NCBI GenBank assembly: GCA_025617745.1
Contig: CM046870.1
Location: 30,585,927-30,649,926 of the forward strand
From: Heliocidaris erythrogramma
Lineage: Eukaryota; Echinodermata; Echinoidea; Camarodonta; Echinometridae
Direction: 5' to 3'
DNA: 64,000 bases
Within the stretch, counting starts at the first letter, position 1; the number at the start of each line of letters is the position of its first letter. Positions 11,901-22,600 of the stretch are shown here, piece after piece. The notes under the pieces were generated by a model. It searched no databases, was not told the origin of the DNA, and saw only the letters and a list, made by a program, of their open reading frames with translations. A program made the translations under genes and the position numbers.

Positions 11901-14900
11901 TTCAAAAGGAGGTTTCGCCAAGGCCTCCAGGACCTTAGGCAGACTCCAAGACGGCACTAACTTAGAAAACGAAGGTCGTTTCAGAAAGAACGAACGAATC
12001 AAACCACTTAGTAGCGGGGAATTGGAAATCCCCGAACCATCCGAAAAACCCGAATGAATGGCCCCGATCGCCGAACGGTAGCCTCGGATAGTAGAAATAG
12101 ATCTCCCTTTGTCAAATAACGAGATTAAGAAATCCGCAATTGAACCAATAGGAGCCTTAGAAGGGGTTTGATTTCTCTCTTTGCACCAAAGGAAAAGACC
12201 GAGAGACGGGAATTGTAAATTTCCCTAGTAGAGACCCTACGACTGGACATTAAAAAGTCCGCGGCTCTATCAGAGAGACCCGACTGTCTTGCAGATTCCC
12301 TGACAGGGGCCAAGCAGTCAAATGAAGAGACTCCAGATTGTGGTGAAGAATCCCCGATAGGGGCTGTAACACCAGATCCGCTCTTAACAGGAGAACTAAC
12401 GGTTGAGCCCTTAGAAGGCTCATAAGTTCCGGAAACCAATTCCTCCTGGGCCAAAAGGGAGCTATTACAAGCACCCTCGCCCGATCTTCCCTGATTTTCC
12501 GCAAGGCACGCGGAATCAGTTGGAAGGGAGGAAAGGCGAATCCCTGAAGGTTCTCCCAGCTGAGGGAGAAAGCATCGAGAGCCCATGCTCCCTGATCGCG
12601 AACACGGGAGCAATACTTCGGCAGCTGGTGATTTAGCACCGACGCAAATAGATCCACTTCCAGTGGACCTAGGCAACTGCGAATGCGGCAAAATACCTCC
12701 GGATGGAGCATCCATTCCGATGGAAGATACCTGCCCCGGGACAGAAAATCCGCAATGAGGTTTTCCCGACCGGGGATGAAAGAGGCCACGGGTGTGATTG
12801 CCATGCGACGACACCACCTCCACAGCTGAGCTGCTAGGGCATTCAAGGCAACCGAACGAGTGCCTCCCTGCCGATTGATATATGCCGCCACAGTAACATT
12901 GTCCGTGAGAATCAGAACCGAACGACTGAGAAGTCGACTTCTGAAATGGAGCAAGGTCAACAGAACTGCCATAAACTCCAGGACATTGATATGAGGAAGA
13001 GTCCCAAGATGAGACCAATCCCCCGCAACCGTGCTGCCGTTGCAGTGTCCTCCCCACCCCAACCGAGAGGCGTCCGTCGAAACCGATATCGACGGAAGAG
13101 GGACAGAGAAGGACCTGCCTCGCGCGAGAAACACCTCGCTCGTCCAACAAACGAGAAGAGACTTGATCTTTACTGGTACTGGAATCCAGACCAAAAGAGA
13201 GTCTTTTCCCGGCTTGAAGAACCTGAGGAGATGTCTCTGAAAGGGTCTCATGAGGAGCCGGCAGTCCTCTAAAACATCGACTAGACTGGCTAGATAACCT
13301 AGAAACTGAAGCCACTGTCTGGCCGAGACTCTTCTGGCCAGCAAGAGCTTGCGAGCCGCAGAGACAATGGTGAGAATCCTGTCTCGACTGGGCCGAGCTA
13401 ACTGATTCCTTATGTCTAACACCGCCCCCAGAAAAACTGGGCTGCGAGTGGGGACTAACTCTGACTTTTCCCAAATTATTAGGAAACCTAAGTCTTGAGT
13501 AAGAGAGACGAGCAAACGAGTCTCGTCCAACAAACGATCGCGCGACTCCGCAAGGAGAAGCCAATCGTCCAGGTAACAAAACAACCGCAGGCCGCGACGC
13601 CTCAGAAAGGCCGCTAGCACCGCTACAACTTGAGTAAAAACCCGAGGGGCCGGGCGCAGCCCGAAAACGATAAGTCTCTGAGAGGAAGGAGAACCCCAGA
13701 AGATCGCGAGATGCGCGATGAATGGGAATGTGAAAGTACGCGTCCTTGAGATCTATCGAGACCGCGTAGTCTTCCCTTTTGATCAACGGAAGAATGGAGG
13801 CAAGAGTCTCCATCCGAAAATGAACCGGAGGAATAAATTTGTTTATCCTCTTTAGGTTCAGTATCAAACGAAGTTTTCCCGAGCGCTTGGGAATAACAAA
13901 TATTGGAGAAAGGGAAAGAGACGGCCTGTCTCTTACCCTTTCTATAGCCCTCTTTTCCAAAAGAGACTCGATCTCCTTCGAAGCATGAGACCGAGACAGG
14001 GCAGACATGGGAGGTGACCGAATTCTTATAGCCCCTCCGGGGAGCGAGGCGCAAAGATCTATGAAGAATCCGTCTCGCACGACGGAGAGAACAAACACGT
14101 CCCCGGAGATGGCCTCCCAAGCGGGGAGAAACGCATGAAGTCGGCCACCTACCACATTCGGTCGAACAAGCGCTCGGGGAAAAACATCAAAATCCAGGCT
14201 TGGCCTTCTGCGAAGCCATCGCCTTACCACGAGAACCTCTCGAAAAACCCCTGCCACGACTCCCTCTCCCACGAGACGGAGCTGGCTGAGGCTCAGGAGG
14301 CGGGACCCTAGACACGCGACTGCGTTGACCCGAAACGGGACCAGCAGGTCTACGCCGAACAGGGGCCCGCGTTGGCTTAGAGCTAGTGTGAAACTGCTTA
14401 GTCATATCCGAGATCTGCTTTCGCGCATCAATCTCTCTTTGAAACACCGTAGCGAATTTACCACCAAAAAGCGAAGGACCCCGAGACGGAACATCTCGGA
14501 GAAGTTGAGCAATGCCCGACTCTCTAACACCCAGTGCTGAGAAAGCCGAGGTCCTGCAACGGAACGTAGCCGAAGCAGCTGCTGTGGAAAGCTGCGACCA
14601 CTGCAGACAAAAAAGAGTATGCAGCAAGTCGTCAATAATCAGCTTGTCACCATCGGTAACATTCAACTCCTCCGCCCTGGACCTAAGGTCGGAGAGAAGC
14701 CTTGAAAAGCCGCCAAACGCATCCCTGACCTAATGTGGTTTTCAATATTAGACCAAATCTTATCCTCCGCCCTGAACGCAGCGGAGGTAAGCGGATTAGT
14801 CGCCCGCAAGCGACGACCAACCTCTAAAATCTCAGGAGAAAGAATCTTAGCCTTGAAAAAGCTGTCTTGGTCCCGAGAACAAAAGGCAAAGGCCTTACCC

Positions 14901-17900
14901 CTGACCGCATTAGATCGCTTAACCAACAGCGCGGCCTCAATGCGGTCATACTCCAGCTTGAAAACCTCCTCAAGAGCAATACCCTCAGAGGAGACCTGCT
15001 GCTTGAAATTCCAACGCGAAGTCGAACCCTGCGCGCGGGTTGACTGAACTTCAGGGAGATATTTGGACAACAAAGCAATCGCTTCCACTCCACAGAGATT
15101 GAGCGATTGAGACTCCGCCTGCCCAAGCGATTCGGGAACCGAAGCTTGAGAGGACGCATCCAAATCTGGTTCCACCCGAGTGGAATGAGACAAAGGAACG
15201 CTAACAAAGGCCTCCGCAGGCGGGTCCCCGCATGGTTCACCAAAAGTCTCCTCGCCCGGCGGAGCCCCGAGGGCCGCGGGAATAGGAGGCACATGCGAAT
15301 CAGTCTCAGACAAAGAGGAATCAATCACAAAAGGCTGATTAGACTCAAAGCGAGATCCCTGAATAGGGACAGAAGTCAGGGTTGAAGAAGCCGGTACAAA
15401 GGACCAACCCTGATTCTGAGCAAAAGCCCGCATCATACTGAACATGTCAGCTTGAGAGGAGCTAGCCGGGTCAGCCAGGCCAGACGGGCAAGAGGCCGGC
15501 AAAGCCTTGCCGCTTTTCGCCTTCTTCTTGGCCTTTTTCTTGGCTGGCTCGACAAGAGTCGTAGCCGAAACCCTTTTCTTAGAACGCTTAATCGGATTCG
15601 TTCGGATCCCCGAAGCCTCTTCGGAAACACGAACCGATCCCTCCGCGGAGGGACGTTCACTTCCCATAAAGGGATTGGAGCGCTCATGGCGTAAGCCTAG
15701 AGAATCGCCCAAATCACCCATATTGGCTAGGCAAGAAGATGCCATAGCCATGGGTTGGGAGCTAAAAGCTCCCAGTGCGTGGGCAGACCGAGATGACTCG
15801 GTATGTGCCCGATGACTACTAAAGGCATGTGAACCCACTATTGGACCGCTCGAAAGCAGCAATAGGGGAGCACTAGTAGTCACGCACTCAGGTGAAAACA
15901 CCTGTTGCTCCGAAGAGCGTCCATAATTGTTAGCTCGAGCATTCCCATCAGCTGGCAACTGAGACAGCCCAGAAAGTACTCGTTCCCCCATATGGCGTTT
16001 GCCGGGGGCTAGGGTTTGAGAACCCAGACCAACATGGACTAAGCCCGTGGGTTGCCCTGCAGTAGTGGGGCGCGTCTCCCCTAACGGATCAGAGCGAGTG
16101 AACGCTACCGTACGGGAAACAACAGCCCCCCCTCTGGTCTCAGCGACCGGGGGATTGGATTCGAGATATCCAAACCACTAGAATCTGACGCCACCCACCC
16201 CGAAACCACAGGCTTCGGAGTTGACAATCCCGATTCAGTTAACGCCACCCGTCCCGAAGCCGCAAGCTCCGAAACTGGCAAACTCTGCAAGGGAACACCA
16301 CTAGGCAACTTACCTTTAGCCCTCCTCCCTCCCCCGCGTACCGCTGTACTCGGGGAGTTCTGGAAGGCCGAGTCGTCTTGCTAGACAACTCTTCGGAAGA
16401 AGCAGGTCTCCTTGACCCAGCTGCTTCTTCTTCCGAATTCATACCACTGCAATAAAACAGACAATAAAGTATACTTTTCAAATTAAGAAATACTTCAACT
16501 GAATGCAGTAAATAAAACTAAAGTTTATTTGGGAGATACGCACTAAAGAAATTTTCACAGCCTAAAAACCGTAAGAACAAACACCGAACCCGAAGGCTCG
16601 GTGACAAACGGAAACACCCGCAAACACGGAAATATCTACGTGGGGCTGACCGTGAAAGAGAAAAATAAATGCCAAGAAAGGGAATCAAAAAATCCCTTGC
16701 AATCGGCAAGAGTGACTAATAAAACACAAAGTACTATAATCTAAACGAATATAGGTACCTAAAAGTGCTTTAACTATGTGAAAAAGCGCACCAAAAAGAT
16801 ACTATACGACCTGATTTCAGGAGCGCTGTGACTATACGTCCTAACTCGTCGGGGGCGAGCAAGAAAGAGGAAGATGGCCGTAGCGTATTGACGCGCGAGA
16901 GTGGCGAAGGGGACAATAGGATTACGGGGGGTGCGCACAATATTGTGACACATGTGTGATAATTCTCGAAGGGGTCCCGTAGTCAAGACTACAGGCATAA
17001 TAGGTAGGTATATATGATTTATTGCAGTAAATCATTAAAATATCAAGCAATTACGCAATTGCACATCTTTAATCAATACAGAATCGTACTGTAGAACTTC
17101 TACATCCCCCCCCCCCCCCACTGCTATCTGTAACAGTGTCCACATTATGTTTGACATTTCACATGAAAGTGTTGTACATGCCTGCATTGGCCCTCCTTCA
17201 CAAAAAATTTAATTAAAAAAAAAAATTTGATCATGATCTTTTTATTCTAAAGGTGACATATAATTTCATGTTTAGATACATTTGCAGAGTCAATGGTTAT
17301 CTCCGAAATCAGATACCAGTAGGCCTACATGTATATACATGTACCCATTGATTACAGTTGTGCAACGCGGCAGTTGTGATTTCTATGCCAATATGTTGGT
17401 TGAGAACATAATTGTGCACATAAATACACAACTTGAATAATTAAATTACTTTCACCATGCCAATTGCCTTTCTGTGGATAACATGTATCCACATTCGATA
17501 TCATTAAGCCTCTTACAACGTTGCAATAGCATTCAAACAGAAAATTACATGTCACAGTCCTGGCTGTTACAGCCTCAATTTGCACAAGGAATCTACGCAT
17601 TCTGTGCAGGACGTTGCTCGCAGATGACCCACATACTTGACTCACTCGAATGGGGGGCATTTTCACAGCTTTCCTCCTCCTGCAAGGAGGAACGGTGGGA
17701 AAGTATCTGCCCTTCTGATGACAGTTCTATTCAATAAGAGCGTTGCATGGTTCACAGGTAAGGTAATACTACCATAACAATGAATCCCAACTTGGAATTT
17801 TTCGTGTTCTCCCCGCCCTGGTTGTAGGAGGAAGGGAGGGAGGGAGGGAAGTTTGCAGGCAAAAACCCTTTAAAAATTGCTTAGGGTCTCAAATATCAGT

Positions 17901-19638
17901 GTAATACAGACTACCATAATTTGGTCAGGTAATTATACCATGAGTGACAAAAGGAGGCCTGGCTCAGGGCACCATTTACGCTAGTTACTGATAAAAGCGT
18001 TCCACACTAAAGGCCTGACCAACTACATGTATAGCTACTTTCATACGGGACTTGTGGTTTTGAAACTTTAAGTAAACAAAAACAATGACTCACTAACAAC
18101 GATGAAGTTTCACACAGGCCCAAAACAACGATGCTCGTTGTTCTGAGATTACAACTCGAGTGATCATAGCCTAACATGAAAAGAGAAGTTAAACTTAAAT
18201 TTTATTCTGCCCACACGGTCCAGGGAGGACCCCCGGCTGCTCGTGGTTTCGGCATTAACTACAAGCTCACTTGTATTTCTGCAACTACAAGTAAACCGAA
18301 AGTTTCGAAACTACCAATCCGGTCTGAAACTATGAGAAAGTTTTGAAACTACAAGCAAAAAATAAAAGTTTGGCTCCCTCGGCGTAAACCTGACTTTTGT
18401 TAAATGTCAAATAGAGTTTGTACTTGCAGACTACAGAGAGGGAGGGGTGGAGATGGAAAATGTAAGAAGACGTGATAGCATTTCAGTTCTCTGCCCTGAA
18501 AAAGAAATTAGGGATGCAGGCAAAATGTAGTCCTTGACTTTGAGTGCACCTATTGTACTGAGGAATGAACTTTGGAAAAGCCCTTGAAAGCATTTAAATC
18601 ATGAAGCTACCTACACCTGTAGTTCACTGTTTAAACTATTGATTAAAACTGAATGTGCCTCCATTGTACAGACGGAGCTAGAAAATTTACATTAGATCAA
18701 ATTCATTCTTTACATTCATTCAATGGAGTAATACCAAAATATGTGTAAGTCGTGCTACATACATTTAGGCCTATAGTGTATGCACTTAAAATGTTCTTTC
18801 TTTATTGAGGAAAGTTTGTCATATCAAAATGGAGAACAGTTCAGGTGTCATTTCAACTAGCTCCTGATGAAACTACTAATACCTTATCCTGGGATAATAA
18901 TCATTGTAGTATTCAAGAAATTTAAGATTGGGGTACAATTCTGAAAATTATGCACAATATTGCTCAAAATTCATAAACAGAATATTGATGAGTTTGCGGT
19001 TCTAATTCGTGCTTACAATTCTGAAAATATACAATACTGCTCGAAATTCATAAACAGAATATTGATGAGTTTGCGTTTCTAATTCATTGCTTAGAATTTC
19101 TTTACAGAAAATACTTATGGACATATTGTGGATGCATAGTTGCATACAAATTAGTACTACTGTAATACAAATATCCCAGCTCTCTTAAAGAGCCAAAGGA
19201 TACAGGACTGACTAAATAATCATGTTTATCAAGGTAACAATTTCAATATTATGATTAACATTGAGTAATATAGAAAGCCCAAACTATACATGGATATGCA
19301 GGGATGGGGGATATCACAGTGATGCATGCATACAGTACATGTAGGTCTACATGTTTGTCAAAACTGGCAGGAAGGGAGTTTGGGTTTGTATTTGAACAAC
19401 TGGTAAATTGATCCTACTATACAAATTTGACTGGGAGGTAAAGAGTGCAATGTGCCCATAGTATGTACAAACATGATGTATGTGTAGTTTGCTAATTAAA
19501 GAGAGTTGGATGTGAAGAGAGTTGGATGTGAAGAGAGAAGAGAGAGAGAGAGAGAGGGAGAAGAGAAAGAGACAGAGAAACAAAGTATGTACAAACATGA
19601 AGTATGTGCACTTGCTAATTAAAGAGAGTTGTATGTCA

Positions 19639-19674
<36 letters not shown>

Positions 19675-22600
19675 TGAGACACACAGAGAGAAAAGGTAGA
19701 TAGAAAGAGAGAGAGAGAGAGAGAAAGACACAGAGAAACAGAAAGTGAGATACATGTATAACATAGAGATTCAATCTTAGGGAGCAGAAAAGTGATGTCA
19801 CAATCAGAGATGTAATGAGAGATTCAGAGGAATAGGCCTATATACATGTATGTAGCAAGCTAGCAATTTAATAAAGAGAATTAATATGTATGTAAAAATT
19901 GATACAAATTGAGAAAATAAGACATACATAGAGAGAATTGCATTTAATTCATACAGTTATTACACAATACTTCAATAAAACATGTTCAGTAATCTTTCAT
20001 AATGCAAACACACACTGTACCATATACATATATGGTAATAGCAATAAAACTGAGAAAAAGTACAGGCAATGACGTCAGGGTACGATCATTATAGCAAATA
20101 TGCGCCAAATTGGCAAATCATAAGTGTATTCTCTACCACAAACAAAGATCAAATGTCTGGCTGAAGAGCAATATTATCTCATACAGCGACTTTGGTTTAT
20201 GGAAAGCTTCAATGTGAAAATCAATCTGGCTGTTGGGAGTACAAGGTACTGTCTTGGGATTTGTTGAAACCGAAGGGGTTCGCGAGTGATCATTCTTTTT
20301 CTTGAATTTGCATTGTGCTGAAATGACATCTTTATGTACAAAGCGAATGCAAATACAACATATTTGTTTATAAAATGGGGTATGTTCCACAGAGCATCCT
20401 ATTGACAGAATGATCTCTCTATTTGTTTTGGTGTGATGATGCATCCTGTAAATTGTTATGGGCCTTTAGTCCTAGACATGTACTTAAATCTGCAGAGAAC
20501 CTTAAGCCTAAAGGGCACTAACTCACATTGTTTAACATCATCAAAGCATTAAAGGCCTCCTAACTCCCTGCAGATGTTATGTAGAAGTCTCTTACTTGCT
20601 CATTGGATTTGGTAATATTAATAACAATAATAAAAAAAAATCCTTTGTAAACTGTTAAGACAGGAGACCTACAAATACAGCATTTGAGCAGATATTTTCC
20701 AAAATGACAGATATATACCTGTAAATCTCCTTGTATTATCATGGACTTGTAAATTTGTAAACTGTGAATGAGTAAAGAGTCACTTCACCCCTCTTCCCCT
20801 GGGCCCTGTTTACACAAGAGACTTCCTCTTCTCGCTCAGGTGCTAAACGGGCGAGATGATTCCGAATTGTCTTTCTTTTAATTGCCTGCAAATTTCGACT
20901 CTTCATAGTCTTTTTGAGGCAAACGTGTCATAGAAAAAGTGCTGCTATATTGTACACATGTACATGTAGGTCTCAACATGTGACTTTTTAAGAATATGCA
21001 AAACAATATAAATCCTAGGAACCTATTGGAGATAACACCTGGTGAGAGTCAGAAGGGTGTTAACTGCATCATTTTACACAAGAGTTAAAGCCCTTCTGGC
21101 TCTCAACAGATACATAGATGAAGAAGTAAACAGAACTTCTTACTTTCTTTCAAACCCCCCCCCCCAAAAAAAAAAGAAAGAGAAAGAGAAATAAAAATGA
21201 AAATGAAAAGGTCTGTTCAGAGCTCCAAGGGCATTAACTACATGTTCAGGTATTAAGTTAATGCCTTTCTGGTTATCAGCAAATCATTCTATGTAAGTCA
21301 ATAAAAAGTTCATCCTGAATGAACGGGCAATGGCATTTATTTTATACCACTGTACCTTGCACTATTTACGCATATAAGGACATAATCAGTGTTATTGTGT
21401 AAGAAGAGTCATGGAACTGAATACATGATTCATGAGTCACCAATAGTTTATAGATGAGGTGTCATAAAGTTCATCAATAGAATGTTGATGCTGGCTACAG
21501 GTTGATTGTGATGCATAAGGACATTTTTCAGAAATTTGCTGCTTTGAGTACCACACACAGGGTTGAATAGGAACAAGAATTGAACAAAAATCTACCCGAC
21601 ACTAATTCTTTTTATTTGCAGAACAATGCAGACCCTTCGTCATCGTTCATGATAAATAAAAGAAATAAAAGGGATCTGCATCATTTCTGGGAGAAGAATT
21701 ATGTCCCCCTGCCCCCCCCCAATTTTTATACCCCCGCCAAACGAAGTTTGAAGGGGGTATATACATGTAGGAATCTGTCAACGGTTGGGCGGTCGGGCGG
21801 TCGGTCGGTCCGTTGCAAATCTTGCGGATCGAACTACTTTCTCAGTTTTCGACCAAAGCTCATGAAAATTCATACACACATTGGTCTTGGTGGGTGTGTG
21901 TGTGTGTGTGTGTAATTGGGTTTTTACAGACGTGTATCAATCAGATATGATTATTTACGTCTGGGACCGACCTTTAACGTCACCATCCGAAAGACGTGAC
22001 TCAGTCTCGAACCTGGGTCCGTTGAATCAGTTTATAACTTCCACTGGTAGCTGGATTACAGGCGCACGCCACAACGCCCAGTTCTCTTGGTGGGAAGATG
22101 TGCAAGACATATTTTTCGGATGTGTCGGAAGCTGCGTTGCCATGGAAATGTTATATCTATGGCAGTAAATCAGGGAAAAATCTTACAGATCGAACTACTT
22201 CCTCAGTTTTCGACCAAAAGTCAAGAAATTTGGTATACACATTGGTCTTGGTGGGAAGATGTGCAAGACATATTTTTTTGGATGTGTCGGAGCTGCGTTG
22301 CTATGGTAACAGAAAATCAAGGAAAAATCTTGGGGATTGAACTACTCAGTTTTCAACTATTGCTCATGATTCTTGGCACACACATTGTTCTTGGAGTTAA
22401 GACATGCATGACACATGAAGCTGTGTTGCCATGGTAATGGCATATTAAGGTGTTGCCATGGTAATAGCATTTGTTTTTGCATGCTTTTTGCATTCATGTT
22501 ATGACACCATTCAAGTTATCTGGATCTTTAATGGCAGGTTTCTTATCTCAGTCTGTGTTAAGCCATATCATATACTGTTTTCAATGCATGTTTTCACTAA

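Larger units (their letters stand above)
10862..17032 (-). mobile_element. DIRS-type tyrosine-recombinase retrotransposon
   Basis: A 6.17-kb element with the classic DIRS plan. It has inverted terminal repeats at both ends, a gag-like region, a reverse transcriptase/RNase H region, a tyrosine recombinase region, and an internal complementary region (11,119-11,209) next to the 3' terminal repeat. The internal region joins copies of the two outer ends, matching 55 bases of one and 39 of the other. There is no target duplication; the ends share ATT on the element strand. The terminal arms agree over about 140 bases with one mismatch, so the insertion is young. It is close to whole, with perhaps one or two breaks, and is treated here as a fossil. 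It lies in intron 4 of the host gene, same strand. Confidence 0.92.

Noticed and set aside
12946-15815. Plus-strand open frames of 70-108 codons
   Set aside because: They lie opposite the coding regions of the minus-strand DIRS element and reflect its GC-rich composition.
18455-18505. Minus-strand acceptor TTTCTTTTTCAG as another exon of the host gene
   Set aside because: No frame that fits the neighbouring exons stays open to a usable donor.
22087-22437. 116-codon frame with repeated GRCARHIF/EDVQDIFF phrases
   Set aside because: Generated by the tandem units of the CCCCCGCC element, with no independent support.
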